Shown here one piece after another: positions 26,084-39,091 of a DNA stretch of 64,000 nucleotides. Positions within the stretch are counted from its first letter, which is position 1, and each line of letters starts with the position of its first letter. Under the pieces are notes generated by a model. The model was not told where the DNA came from. It searched no databases and saw nothing but the letters and a program-made list of their open reading frames with translations. This DNA comes from Mycolicibacterium rhodesiae JS60 (GTDB taxonomy: Bacteria > Actinomycetota > Actinomycetes > Mycobacteriales > Mycobacteriaceae). Where the stretch lies: the NCBI GenBank assembly GCA_000230935.2, contig AGIQ01000003.1:186001-250000 (forward strand), read 5' to 3'. A program made the position numbers and the translations under genes.

Positions 26084-27483
26084 AACCGGTGAGCGTTCAA
26101 AAACCTGCTCCCGCTGATGTTCTGGTGATCTTCGGCATCACTGGTGATCTGGCCAAGAAGATGACCTTCCGGTCGCTGTACCGCCTGGAGCGCCGCAAGC
26201 TGCTCAACTGCCCGATCGTCGGTGTGGCGATCGACGATTGGTCCGTCGACACCCTGCGCGAGCATGCCCGGGCCGCCATCGAGGGCACCGGCGAGCCGGT
26301 AGACGACGCCGTCTTCGCCCGATTCGCCGCTCGGCTGTCGATGGTGTCCGGCGACTTCGCCGACGCGGCGACCTACGACAAGGTGGCGGCAGCGATCAGC
26401 GGACGGGCGCATCCGGTGTTCTACCTGGAGATTCCGCCGTCGTTGTTCGGCCGCGTCGTGGATGGCCTGGCCGGCGCCGGCCTGACCGGGAACGCCAGGG
26501 TCGTGGTGGAAAAGCCGTTCGGACACGACCTTTCGTCGGCCAAGGCACTCAACGATCAATTGAGTGCGCACCTGCAGGAGTGGCAGATCTACCGCATCGA
26601 CCACTTCCTGGGCAAGGAACCGGCGATGGACATCCGCTACATCCGGTTCTCCAACTCGATCGTCGAGCCGCTGTGGAATCGCGATCGGATCGAGGCTGTG
26701 CAAATCACGATGGCCGAGAACTTCGGCGTCGAGGATCGCGGCCACTTCTACGACCCGGTCGGGGCATTGCGCGACGTCGTGCAGAATCATCTGCTGCAGT
26801 TGATCGGACTCATCGCCGCCGAACCGTCCAGCGGCGGGCCGGATGGCTTCCGGGACAAGCGGGTCGAGCTGTTCAAGAGCATCCGTCCCGTCGACCCCAA
26901 GCACTACGTACGCGGCCAATACGCCGGCTATCTGGACATCGACGGTGTCGCGCCCGGTTCGCAGACCGAAACCTTCACGGCGCTGAAGTTGTATATCGAC
27001 AACTGGCGCTGGTCGGGTGTGCCGTTCTTCATCCGGGCGGGCAAGGCTCTTCCGGTGCGGGCCACCGAGATTCGGGTGATCTTCAAGCGGCCGCCGGCAT
27101 TGCCGTTCCTGCCGAAGATCGGCGAACAGAACGAGTTCATCTTCCGGATCGACCCCAATCCCGGCGTGGATTTCGTGCTGCAGGCCAAAGAATCTGGCGC
27201 CGACAAGACCCGTGCCGTCAACCTCTGCCTGGTGTTCAGCGACGAAATGGCCGAAGCACCAGAACCTTACGAGCGCCTTCTCGGGGACGCCATGCGCGGC
27301 GACGCCAGCCAGTTCATCAGGGAGGACGGTGTCGAGGAGACCTGGCGGATCGTGCAGCCGCTGATCGAGGCCCCGCCACCGGTCGAGGTGTACCAGCCGG
27401 GCTCGTGGGGACCCTCGGGCGCCAACGCGCTGGTGGCCGGATACCCGAGCTGGCGTCAGCCCTGGCTGCCGGCGCATCCGTGA
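26080..27483 (+). CDS. zwf: Glucose-6-phosphate 1-dehydrogenase
   Basis: Oxidises glucose 6-phosphate to 6-phosphogluconolactone, the entry step of the oxidative pentose phosphate pathway. From the GTG at 26080 (coupled to the gnd stop, GGAG upstream) it has 467 residues. A second GTG at 26089 is possible. VIFGITGDLAKKMTF is the coenzyme fold and YRIDHFLGKE the active-site motif with the catalytic histidine. VVVEKPFGHDLSSA is also conserved. The size matches M. tuberculosis Zwf1, and the gnd-zwf pairing matches Gnd2-Zwf1. Confidence 0.96.
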   Translation: MKPVSVQKPAPADVLVIFGITGDLAKKMTFRSLYRLERRKLLNCPIVGVAIDDWSVDTLREHARAAIEGTGEPVDDAVFARFAARLSMVSGDFADAATYDKVAAAISGRAHPVFYLEIPPSLFGRVVDGLAGAGLTGNARVVVEKPFGHDLSSAKALNDQLSAHLQEWQIYRIDHFLGKEPAMDIRYIRFSNSIVEPLWNRDRIEAVQITMAENFGVEDRGHFYDPVGALRDVVQNHLLQLIGLIAAEPSSGGPDGFRDKRVELFKSIRPVDPKHYVRGQYAGYLDIDGVAPGSQTETFTALKLYIDNWRWSGVPFFIRAGKALPVRATEIRVIFKRPPALPFLPKIGEQNEFIFRIDPNPGVDFVLQAKESGADKTRAVNLCLVFSDEMAEAPEPYERLLGDAMRGDASQFIREDGVEETWRIVQPLIEAPPPVEVYQPGSWGPSGANALVAGYPSWRQPWLPAHP

Positions 27484-27496
27484 GCCGGCGGGCCCG

Positions 27497-31246
<3,750 letters not shown>

Positions 31247-31253
31247 GTACGTT

Positions 31254-31350
31254 CCTTCCATGACGGAAGGCGTCCTTAACTCTGCCGAGCGTGGCGGATT
31301 CCAGCAGGCCCCAAGGCCCCCGGATAACCGTTGCAACGCCTCTCGACCGT
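31254..31350 (-). promoter_or_regulatory. Probable S-adenosylhomocysteine (SAH) riboswitch in the metH leader
   Basis: Read on the minus strand, the leader contains GTCGAG-AGGCGTTGCAACGG (31347-31328) and later CCACGCTCGGC (31294-31284) and AAGGACGCC (31277-31269). These match, by recall, the conserved core of the SAH riboswitch class. Stem P1 is GUCGAG (31347-31342) with CUCGGC (31289-31284). P2 is CGGTT with AATCCG. The pseudoknot is AGGCGT (31341-31336) with ACGCCT (31273-31268), six perfect pairs. Immediately after, CCTTCC (31270-31265) can instead pair with GGAAGG (31259-31254), which contains the metH Shine-Dalgarno sequence. The two pairings share three bases and are mutually exclusive. 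Ligand-stabilised pseudoknot formation would therefore free the ribosome site, an ON switch as reported for this class. Confidence 0.82.
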
Positions 31351-31553
31351 GACAGTCTACGTGGTCAGCCGATCGACGTCTGGATGCCCGACCCGTCGCC
31401 TTAACCACGACGGTTAACGAGATTGCGGCCGAAGGTATTTCACTTCGAGACCACCAGCGGCCGGGAACTCGCGGCCCATAACACGAGACACCACGCCCAC
31501 GGTAGTCAGACCGACATGGCTCATTGGGGCGGAGCAGGCCTTACGCTGAACTT

Positions 31554-32444
31554 GTGACCCCGTCGAACTCCAGCGGCGCGAAAGGCCCGGATCTGCCCGA
31601 ACTGCACAACACGATCATTGTTGCGGCGTTCGAAGGCTGGAACGACGCCGGTGATGCCGCCAGTGACGCGCTCGAGCACCTGGACGCGATCTGGGAAGCC
31701 GACACGATCATCGAGATCGACGACGAGGCCTATTACGACTACCAGGTGAATCGTCCGGTGATCCGACAGGTCGACGGCGTGACGCGCGAGCTGGTGTGGC
31801 CGTCGATGCGGATTTCGCATTGCCGGCCGCCCGGTTGCGACCGTGACATCGTGCTGATGCACGGGGTGGAACCCAACATGCGGTGGCGCACGTTCTGCGC
31901 GGAACTGCTGGCCATCGCCGACAAACTGAACGTCGACACCGTCGTGATCCTCGGGGCCCTGCTGGCGGACACCCCGCACACCCGGCCGGTACCGGTGTCG
32001 GGAGCTGCCTACTCCCCCGAGTCGGCCAAGTTCTTCGGCCTCGAAGAGACCCGCTACGAGGGGCCGACCGGCATCGCCGGCGTGTTCCAGGACGCCTGCG
32101 TGGCGGCGGGTATTCCGGCGGTGACGTTCTGGGCCGCGGTGCCGCACTACGTGTCGCAGCCGCCCAACCCGAAGGCCACGGTCGCGCTGCTGCGCCGCGT
32201 CGAAGACGTGCTCGACATCGAGGTGCCACTGGCCGATCTGCCCGCCCAGGCCGAGGAATGGGAACAGGCCGTCACCGAGATGACCGCCGAGGACGAGGAG
32301 ATCGCCGAGTACGTGGCCTCCCTCGAACAGCGCGGTGACGCCGACGTGGACATGAACGAGGCGCTGTCCAAGGTGGACGGCGACGCACTGGCCGCCGAGT
32401 TCGAGCGCTACCTGCGCAGGCGCGGTCCCGGCTTCCGGGGCTAG
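31554..32444 (+). CDS. PAC2-family protein (Rv2125-like)
   Basis: 296 residues from the GTG at 31554; upstream in-frame codons to 31524 are less likely. NTIIVAAFEGWNDAGDAASDALEHL opens the PAC2 (proteasome assembly chaperone 2-like) domain, and TVVILGALLADTPHTRPVPVSG, then GPTGIAGVFQDACV and PAVTFWAAVPHYVSQPPNPKATVALL follow. Bacterial members are trimeric proteins of unknown function and are not shown to act on the proteasome. The stop overlaps the stop of the convergent HNH gene. Confidence 0.92.
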   Translation: MTPSNSSGAKGPDLPELHNTIIVAAFEGWNDAGDAASDALEHLDAIWEADTIIEIDDEAYYDYQVNRPVIRQVDGVTRELVWPSMRISHCRPPGCDRDIVLMHGVEPNMRWRTFCAELLAIADKLNVDTVVILGALLADTPHTRPVPVSGAAYSPESAKFFGLEETRYEGPTGIAGVFQDACVAAGIPAVTFWAAVPHYVSQPPNPKATVALLRRVEDVLDIEVPLADLPAQAEEWEQAVTEMTAEDEEIAEYVASLEQRGDADVDMNEALSKVDGDALAAEFERYLRRRGPGFRG

Positions 32445-33746
32445 GCGGCACCCGCGTCGTCTGCTGGCGGGTCGCTGTCGTTTTCCAATAGTCGTTCGCC
32501 GGTGGTGGTAGTCGTTGGTGCCGCCGCGCAGGGGGACGTCGGGTGGTGGGGTCCAGTGGGTTTGGCCGTTGGGGAGTTGGCGGGTTTCCCAGCCGTGGTT
32601 TTCGACGAGCAGGTTGTCGCATGTGCAGGCCAGGGTGAGGTCCTCGATGTCGGTCCTGCCGCCGTGTTTCCAGTCTTGGGTGGCGTGGTGGACCTGGCTG
32701 TTGTAGCCGTTGACGGTGCAGCCCGGTGCGCTGCAGCCCCGGTATTTGGCCAGCAGCATGATCCGCTGATCAGCCGACGCCAGCCGTTTGGACCGGCCCA
32801 GCCACAGTGATTGCCCGCTGACACCGTCGAACACCGCCAGATACTTGTTCGCGGGAGCGTTCATCGCGATCAGATCCGAGATCGGGATCAACGTCCCACC
32901 CGCGGTCACGGCGTGGCCGGCACCGGCCTGGAGGTCTTGCAGGGTGGTGGTGACAATCATGGTGACCGGAAGACCGTTGTGCTGACCGAGTTTCGGATCG
33001 CCCAGCCGCTCGCGCACCAACTGCGACAGCGCATCATGCAGGCGTTGGCTGTGGCTGCGCAGATCGTCGGGTCCCGCGGCGGCGAGTTTGGCGAACACGG
33101 CATCCAGCTCGGCCCGCAATTGCGGGGTGGCCACCACTTTCCCCACACTCATCCCGTCAGGGCGCTGCCCGCCGGTCCACAAGAAGCCACGCTTGCGAGC
33201 GCGGTCCTCCTCGGAAAACTTCCCGTCGGGGTTGAGGTGGGTGGCCAACCGATCGGCCACCTTCTCCAGCTGATCGGGCCGCATCGTCTGGGCATGCCCG
33301 GCCAGGGTCCGTTCGGCCTTGTCCACCTCGACCGGCCCGACATGATCGGGCAGCTCCCGGAAGAACTTCTGGATGACCCGCACATGCTCACCATCCAAGT
33401 GGCCAGCATTCCAGGCCTTCCCCGTCTCGGGCAGCAGCGGTGCCAGCGGCTCACCGGTCAACGTCATGCGCGGCGAGAGTTGTTCGGCATCCCGGATCCG
33501 GCGTTTGGCCGCGTTGCGGCTGATCCGCAACACATCAGCCAGCACGAACGAAATCGGCGGACACCCCTCATACCGCTCCAGATGAGTGATCTGGGCATGC
33601 GAGACCGCGACCAGGCGGCGCACCGCGCCTTCCAGTCGGCCCAGGGCCGCGAACCGTTGCGGGGCAGGCAGCTCCTCGATATCGGCGGCAGCCACGAGTT
33701 CAACCGCGGCATCCAGCGCATCCAACGCCACATCGATCGAACTCAC
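32441..33746 (-). CDS. DUF222/HNH endonuclease (13E12-type) with probable C-terminal frameshift
   Basis: Starts at the GTG at 33746 (an upstream in-frame start at 33776 is possible). N-terminal DUF222 helical domain with RISRNAAKRRIRDAEQLSPR. The HNH domain contains CSAPGCTVNGYNSQVHHATQDWKHGGRTDIEDLTLAC followed by CDNLLVENHGWE, with both Cys pairs and the HH. This is the mycobacterial 13E12 repeat family, present in many copies per genome. In the initial frame translation runs past GTNDYHH into ~250 residues antisense to the PAC2 gene. The expected tail (GERLLENDSDPPADDAGAA, then stop at 32441) is in the next frame. A one-base shift near 32499-32507, in a CCACCACCGG run, would restore it. 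Either a real frameshift or a sequence error. Confidence 0.8.
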
Positions 33747-33872
33747 CCTTCGAACACTAGTGCGAACCACCGACAAGAATCGCCGTCAACGGGTGGTCCT
33801 GCCGACTGGTTGGTAGGGCTGCGCTAACGTGCAGTGGATACCGCCGAGTAACAACGAATTGAGGTTGCGCTC

Positions 33873-35048
33873 GTGAAACTGGCACTGAGCGACGAGGACG
33901 CGAAGTTCCGCGACGAGTTGCGCGAGTTCTTCACCACACAGATTCCCGCCGACATCCGGGAACGGGCCCGCACCGACAGCCTGAACTTCCCGGATGACGC
34001 GATCACCACCCAGCGCATCCTGAACAAGGCCGGCTTGGGCGTGCCGAACTGGCCCGTCGAGTGGGGCGGCAAGGACTGGACGCCGCTGCAGCGCCAGATC
34101 TGGGCTGACGAAATGCGCCTGGCGTGCGTCCCCGAACCGCTGGCCTTCAACGCCAGCATGGTCGGACCGGTAATCGCCCACTTCGGGTCGCAGGAGATCA
34201 AAGAACGCTTCCTGCCCCCGACGGCGAACCTCGACATCTGGTGGTGTCAGGGCTTTTCCGAGCCCGAAGCCGGTTCGGACCTGGCGTCCTTGCGGACCGT
34301 CGCGATTCGTGACGGCGACGAGTACGTCATCAACGGGCAGAAGACCTGGACGACACTCGGCCAGTTCGCCGACTGGATCTTCGTGCTGGCCCGGACCAAT
34401 CCCGACGCCCCGAAGAAGCAGGCCGGAATCTCGTTCATCCTCGTCGAGATGAACACCCCGGGCATCACCATCCGGCCGATCAAGCTGATCGACGGCAGCT
34501 ACGAGGTCAACGAAGTCTTCTTCTCCGACGTCCGAGTGCCCGCCAACCAGCTTGTCGGCGAAGAGAACCAAGGGTGGACCTACGCCAAGTTCCTGCTGTC
34601 CAACGAGCGCACCGGTATTGCGCGGATCGGCACCACCAAGCTGTGGCTCGCCGACGTCAAGGAGCACGCCGCGCAGACCAAGGTCGGCGCGGGCAGTCTG
34701 CTCGAGGATCCGCTGTTCGCGGCCAAGGTCGCCGAGATCGAAAACGAGTTGCTGGCACTGGAACTCACCCAGTTGCGGGTCAGCGGTGACGAGGCGACCG
34801 GCAAGCCGAACCCGGCGTCGTCGATCCTCAAGCTGCGCGGTAGCCAACTGCAGCAGGCCATCACCGAGCTCGCGGTGGAGGTCGCGGGCCCGGATGCGCT
34901 GCCGTTCGACGGCGGCGCCGATATCGAATCGCCGCTCTGGGCACAGCACGCTGCGCCGAAGTACCTGAACTACCGCAAGACCTCGATCTACGGCGGCAGC
35001 AACGAGGTTCAGCGCACCATCATCTCGTCGACGATTCTGGGACTGTGA
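33873..35048 (+). CDS. Acyl-CoA dehydrogenase, FadE subunit with candidate catalytic Glu
   Basis: 391 residues, FAD-dependent alpha,beta-desaturation of an acyl-CoA. WWCQGFSEPEAGSDLASLRT binds flavin and substrate, YVINGQKTWTT follows, and the C-terminal IYGGSNEVQRTII is the usual end motif. The residue before GS in that motif is Gly rather than the short-chain-type catalytic Glu. A glutamate in LLSNERTGIAR is at the alternative, helix G-type position. The next gene encodes a second, divergent acyl-CoA dehydrogenase 1 nt downstream, so the active enzyme is probably an alpha2beta2 heterotetramer like the FadE26-27 or FadE28-29 steroid pairs. The substrate is unknown. Confidence 0.9.
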   Translation: MKLALSDEDAKFRDELREFFTTQIPADIRERARTDSLNFPDDAITTQRILNKAGLGVPNWPVEWGGKDWTPLQRQIWADEMRLACVPEPLAFNASMVGPVIAHFGSQEIKERFLPPTANLDIWWCQGFSEPEAGSDLASLRTVAIRDGDEYVINGQKTWTTLGQFADWIFVLARTNPDAPKKQAGISFILVEMNTPGITIRPIKLIDGSYEVNEVFFSDVRVPANQLVGEENQGWTYAKFLLSNERTGIARIGTTKLWLADVKEHAAQTKVGAGSLLEDPLFAAKVAEIENELLALELTQLRVSGDEATGKPNPASSILKLRGSQLQQAITELAVEVAGPDALPFDGGADIESPLWAQHAAPKYLNYRKTSIYGGSNEVQRTIISSTILGL

Positions 35049-35049
35049 C

Positions 35050-36150
35050 ATGAACTTTGACCTGACCGACGAACAGGAACTCCTGCGCGACACCGCTCGC
35101 GAGGTGTTCTCCCGCACCTACGACATCGAGACCCGCAACAAGATCGTCGATTCCGAACTCGGCTGGAGCCGCGACGTGTGGCGGCAGCTGGCCGAAATCG
35201 GCATCCTGGGCCTGGGTTTCGAGCCCGAAGAGTCCGGCCAGATCGAGATCATGGTCGTGATGACCGAGCTCGGTCGACGGCTGGCACCCGAACCGGTCGC
35301 CACCGCCGCGCTGATCCCCGGCAGCCTGATCGCCGATCTCGGCTCCGATGAACAGCGCGCTCTGCTCGACGGCGTCGCCGCAGGCGAGAAGCTGCTCGCC
35401 TTGGCCCACGCCGAGAAAGGTCTGCGCGGGCTGGACGAATTATCAACCCGCGCAACCAAAGACAGTGACGGCTGGACCATCACCGGACGCAAGAACCCGG
35501 TGCTGGCCGGCGGCAGTGCCGACGTCCTCGTCGTCACCGCAAGCCTGCCCGAGGGCGGGGTCGGCGTCTTCCTCGTCGACGCCGCGGCGACCACCCGCCG
35601 CCCGTACCGGACCTTCGACGGGCACCGCGGCGCCGAGATCGACTTCACCGACGCTCCGGCACAGCAGCTCGGCGACGGTGATTCCAGTGAGCGCATCCAT
35701 GCCGCCTTGATCCGCTATTCGTCGGCGCTGTGTGCCGAGGCGGTTGGCGCCATGGATGAATCGCTGCGCCTGACGACGGAGTACCTGAACGCCCGCAAGC
35801 AATTCGGCGTGCCGCTCAAGACCTTCCAGACGCTCACCCAGCGCGCCGCAGACATGTACGTCTCGCTGGAACTGGCCCGCAGCATGAATTACTACGCGGC
35901 GATGTGCATCACCGACGGCCGGCTGGACCCCGTGGTCGCGGCCCGGTCCAAGATGCAGATCGGACGTTCGGGGCGCCACATCTCACAGGAGTCGATCCAG
36001 ATGCACGGCGGTATCGGTGTCACCGCGGAGTACCCGATAGCCCACTACGCCGCGCGGCTGACGGCCATCGACCAGACCCTGGGCTCGGCGACCGATCAGC
36101 TGCGGTTCCTGTGCGCACAGGTGGGCACCTACGGCGCCGTCTACCTGTAG
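35050..36150 (+). CDS. Acyl-CoA dehydrogenase, partner FadE subunit
   Basis: 366 residues, shorter and more divergent than its neighbour. MNFDLTDEQELLRDTAREVFSR is the N-terminal helical domain. The middle beta-barrel is reduced. The C-terminal domain has YLNARKQFGVPLKTFQTLTQRAADMY and SIQMHGGIGVTAEYPIAHY. No glutamate is seen in the usual catalytic positions, consistent with the non-catalytic half of a heteromeric FadE. It is coupled to the upstream gene with a 1-nt gap and converges with mshC 3 bp away. Confidence 0.9.
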   Translation: MNFDLTDEQELLRDTAREVFSRTYDIETRNKIVDSELGWSRDVWRQLAEIGILGLGFEPEESGQIEIMVVMTELGRRLAPEPVATAALIPGSLIADLGSDEQRALLDGVAAGEKLLALAHAEKGLRGLDELSTRATKDSDGWTITGRKNPVLAGGSADVLVVTASLPEGGVGVFLVDAAATTRRPYRTFDGHRGAEIDFTDAPAQQLGDGDSSERIHAALIRYSSALCAEAVGAMDESLRLTTEYLNARKQFGVPLKTFQTLTQRAADMYVSLELARSMNYYAAMCITDGRLDPVVAARSKMQIGRSGRHISQESIQMHGGIGVTAEYPIAHYAARLTAIDQTLGSATDQLRFLCAQVGTYGAVYL

Positions 36151-36153
36151 GTC

Positions 36154-37392
36154 TTACAGCGGTACACCCAACAGAGCATCGACGGCGGATGCCAGGGCGG
36201 CGGGGGCGGTGTCGTCGTGCCCGCCGTACTCCAGCGCGTCGGCGACCCAACCATCAATGGCGGCAAGCGCCTTGGGGGTATCCAGGTCGTCGGCCAGGTA
36301 CTGGCGCAACCGCCCGACGACGTCGGTGGTATCGGGTCCTGCCGGCAGCGCGGCGGCCGACCGCCAGCGATGTAGCCGGGTGTTGGCCTCGTCGAGCACC
36401 GCGTCGCTCCAGAACCGGTCGCTCCGGTAGTGCCCGGCCAGCAGTCCGAGCCGGATGGCCGCCGGGTCAACACCCTGGGCGCGCAAACCGGAAACCAGCA
36501 CCAGATTACCGCGGCTCTTGGACATCTTGTGCCCGTCCCAGCCGATCATTCCGGCATGGACGTAATGCCGCGCGAATCTGCGCTCGCCCGTGACGCATTC
36601 GGCGTGCGCGGCGGAGAATTCGTGGTGCGGGAAGATCAGGTCGCTACCGCCGCCCTGAACATCAAACCCAAAGCCGATGCGGTTCAACGCAATCGCCGCA
36701 CACTCGACGTGCCAGCCGGGCCGGCCCGGACCGAACGGGGCCGGCCAGCTGGGCTCGTCGGGGCGGGCTGCACGCCACAGCAGTGCGTCGAGCGGATCCG
36801 CCTTACCCGGGCGGTCGGGGTCGCCACCGCGCTCGGCGAACAGCCGCGTCATCGTGTCGTGGTCGTAACCCGACTCGTAGCCGAACTGCGTGGTGGCGTC
36901 GGCGCGGTAGTAGATGTCGGGGTACGCGGCGTCGTCGACGACATAGGCCGCACCCGAGGCCAGCATCTTCTCGACCAGCTCGACGACCTCGCCGACGGTG
37001 TCGGTGGCCGCGACGTAATCGTGCGGCGGCAGCACCCGCAACGCGGTCATGTCCTCGCGGAACAGCTGGGTCTCCCTGGCACCGAGCTCGCGCCAGTCGA
37101 TGCCGTCGCGATTCGCCCGCTCGAACAGCGGGTCGTCGACGTCGGTGATGTTCTGCACGTAGTGCACCTGATGCCCGCCGTCGAGCCAGACGCGGTGCAC
37201 CAGATCGAAGGCGAGGTAGGTCGCGGCATGGCCGAGGTGGGTCGCGTCGTACGGGGTGATGCCGCAGACGTACATCGTCGCGGTCTCCCCCGGCGAGGTG
37301 GGGCGTAGCTGGCGGTCGGCGGTGTCGTAGAGGCGTAGCGCCGGCCCCCTGCCGGGCAGCTGCGGGATGTCGACGGCCGGCCACGACTGCAT
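36154..37392 (-). CDS. mshC: Cysteine:1D-myo-inosityl glucosamine ligase MshC
   Basis: ATP-dependent ligation of cysteine to GlcN-Ins, the penultimate step of mycothiol synthesis. It is 412 residues from the ATG at 37392; the open frame upstream to 38025 is antisense or overlapping cysQ and not part of it. MYVCGITPYDATHLGHAATY carries the zinc cysteine and HIGH-like motif, NITDVDDPLFERA follows, GWHVECAAIAL completes the zinc site, and KMSKSRGN is the second nucleotide motif. It is distinguished from cysteinyl-tRNA synthetase by length and by lack of an anticodon domain. It lies just downstream of cysQ, as in other mycobacteria. Confidence 0.97.
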   Translation of the reverse strand: MQSWPAVDIPQLPGRGPALRLYDTADRQLRPTSPGETATMYVCGITPYDATHLGHAATYLAFDLVHRVWLDGGHQVHYVQNITDVDDPLFERANRDGIDWRELGARETQLFREDMTALRVLPPHDYVAATDTVGEVVELVEKMLASGAAYVVDDAAYPDIYYRADATTQFGYESGYDHDTMTRLFAERGGDPDRPGKADPLDALLWRAARPDEPSWPAPFGPGRPGWHVECAAIALNRIGFGFDVQGGGSDLIFPHHEFSAAHAECVTGERRFARHYVHAGMIGWDGHKMSKSRGNLVLVSGLRAQGVDPAAIRLGLLAGHYRSDRFWSDAVLDEANTRLHRWRSAAALPAGPDTTDVVGRLRQYLADDLDTPKALAAIDGWVADALEYGGHDDTAPAALASAVDALLGVPL

Positions 37393-37493
37393 GGCCTCGA
37401 CTCTAGGGGGTTCGCTGTTCACTGCACTCCAGTGGTGAGGGGGCCGACCTTCTCGCCACACAGTGACAACCGGGCGGCCCGTTTGATTCCCGG

Positions 37494-38255
37494 CTAGCTG
37501 GCCAGCCACATGGCGTCGAGCAGCAGATCGGCGACTTCCGGCCGGCACATCAGGAGATCCGGAAGGTAGGGGTCGGGCTGGTTGTAGCGCAGCGGTGACC
37601 CGTCGATCCGGGTGGCGTGCAGGCCTGCGGCCTGCACCACGCCCGCGGGTGCGGCCGAGTCCCACTCCCACTGGCCACCGGCGTGGATGTAGGCGTCGGC
37701 GTCGCCACGGACGACGGCCATCGCCTTGGCACCCGCCGATCCGATCCGGAGAAACTCGATGTCGAGGCGGTCCCGCAGCCGCCACAGCACCGCGGGCGGG
37801 CGATTGGAGCTGGCCGTGATGCGGATGGGACCGGGCCGAGGTGGCGGCGGCGCGGTCACGGTGTCTGACCGGTAGACCTCGCCCATCGCCGGAAGCGCCA
37901 CGGCGGCGTCCGTGATCGAGCCATCCGGTCCGCCGGTCCGCTGCCACAGCGCGACGTGCACCGCCCAGTCCGGGCGCCGCGGCATCGAGAACTCGCGGGT
38001 GCCGTCGAGCGGGTCGATGATCCACACCCGGTCGTTCTTGAGCCGTTTCAGGTCGTCGTAGGCCTCTTCGGAGAGCACCGCGTCGTTGGGTCGTTCGGCG
38101 CGCAGACGGCGCAGGATCTGTGCGTTGGCCCGCACGTCACCAGCATCACCGAGCGCGGGCGGGAAGTCGAAACCGACCTCCTCTCGCACGGCGAGCAGCA
38201 ACCGGCCCGCCTCTTCGGCGAGGTCGGCGGCCAGCGCCGCGTCGGTCATGGTCAT
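37494..38255 (-). CDS. cysQ: CysQ-type 3'-phosphoadenosine phosphatase
   Basis: Lithium-sensitive inositol-monophosphatase fold enzyme that hydrolyses PAP/PAPS or related phosphates in sulfate assimilation. 253 residues from the ATG at 38255; other starts nearby are possible. The metal site is VLSEEAYDDL and VWIIDPLDGTREF, and the C-terminal WEWDSAAPAGVVQAAG holds the last aspartate. PRDNA-like SAGAKAMAVVRGDADAYIHAGG is conserved with Rv2131c. It lies between mshC and the SCO1664-type gene. Confidence 0.93.
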   Translation of the reverse strand: MTMTDAALAADLAEEAGRLLLAVREEVGFDFPPALGDAGDVRANAQILRRLRAERPNDAVLSEEAYDDLKRLKNDRVWIIDPLDGTREFSMPRRPDWAVHVALWQRTGGPDGSITDAAVALPAMGEVYRSDTVTAPPPPRPGPIRITASSNRPPAVLWRLRDRLDIEFLRIGSAGAKAMAVVRGDADAYIHAGGQWEWDSAAPAGVVQAAGLHATRIDGSPLRYNQPDPYLPDLLMCRPEVADLLLDAMWLAS

Positions 38256-38272
38256 CACGTCAGTATCACTGG

Positions 38273-39091
38273 TCAGAACGCCGGCCAGGGAATCGGGCGG
38301 TGCCGATCGGGGCCGGGCATCACCGGTTCGCTCAGCAGCGTCCGGACCCGTTTGCGCAATGCATCGATCTCGGCGGGTGTGATGTGTTCGCGCAATTCGT
38401 CGGCCAGCGGGCCCGCCAACTGCTCGCCGAGGGCGGCGACCGACTCCAGCGACTCGTCGTCGACCGGCTTTCCGGCCCAGCCCCACAGCACCGTGCGCAG
38501 CTTGTCCTGCACGTGCAGCGACACCCCGTGGTCGACCCCGTAGACCCGGTTGTCCACGCCGCTCAGGATGTGGCCGCCCTTGCGGTCGGCATTGTTGACG
38601 ATCACGTCGAAGATCGCCATCCGTCGCAGCCGCGGGTCGTCGGCGTGCACCAGCGTGACGTCATTACCGGCGTAGTCGTAGGCGCGCAACACCGAAAGAT
38701 AGCCCGGGGGAATCGATCCCGGCGGGCACAGGTCGACAAGGTCCGGACCGGCCGGGCGGCTCTCGTCACTGTCGCCGGGCTGGTCGACCCACAGCTGCAG
38801 CATGCCGGGTCCGGCTGGCCCGTCGCGAATGATGGTGTACGGCACGATGTTCCAGCCCAACGCCGTCGACACCAGATAGGCGCCCACCTCGCGGCCGGCC
38901 AGTGTGCCGTCCGGGAAATCCCACAGCGGCTGCTCACCGGCAACCGGCTTGTACACGCAATGCACAGCGTGGCCCGACCAGGTCGCCTCACAGAGGAAGG
39001 TGGCGTTACTCGCCGAGCGGATACGCCCGAGAAGCGTCAGTTCGCCGCAGCGTAACGCCTCGCGGGCCGACGCCTCATCGGACCCCGTCAC
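38273..39091 (-). CDS. SCO1664-family protein with kinase-like motif (Rv2133c-like)
   Basis: 272 residues; the GTG at 39091 overlaps the DUF3090 stop (GTGA). The family is a conserved actinobacterial protein always found beside DUF3090. CVYKPVAGEQPLWDFPDGTLAGREVGAYLVS resembles a nucleotide-binding lysine/glutamate pair. IFDVIVNNADRKGGHIL resembles the catalytic loop of phosphatidylinositol-kinase/HipA folds, followed by a DHG (GVDHGVSLHV) in place of DFG/DxD. A phosphotransferase-like function is plausible but not shown. Confidence 0.9.
   Translation of the reverse strand: MTGSDEASAREALRCGELTLLGRIRSASNATFLCEATWSGHAVHCVYKPVAGEQPLWDFPDGTLAGREVGAYLVSTALGWNIVPYTIIRDGPAGPGMLQLWVDQPGDSDESRPAGPDLVDLCPPGSIPPGYLSVLRAYDYAGNDVTLVHADDPRLRRMAIFDVIVNNADRKGGHILSGVDNRVYGVDHGVSLHVQDKLRTVLWGWAGKPVDDESLESVAALGEQLAGPLADELREHITPAEIDALRKRVRTLLSEPVMPGPDRHRPIPWPAF

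Noticed and set aside
31262..31446. Cobalamin or SAM riboswitch upstream of metH
   Set aside because: No B12-box or SAM-IV core recognised; the conserved core fits the SAH class.
31521..32440. C-terminal extension of the HNH protein
   Set aside because: Antisense to the PAC2 gene and non-homologous to the family; explained by a frameshift near 32500.
37393..38025. Upstream extension of the mshC frame
   Set aside because: Overlaps cysQ in another frame; known MshC length fits the ATG at 37392.
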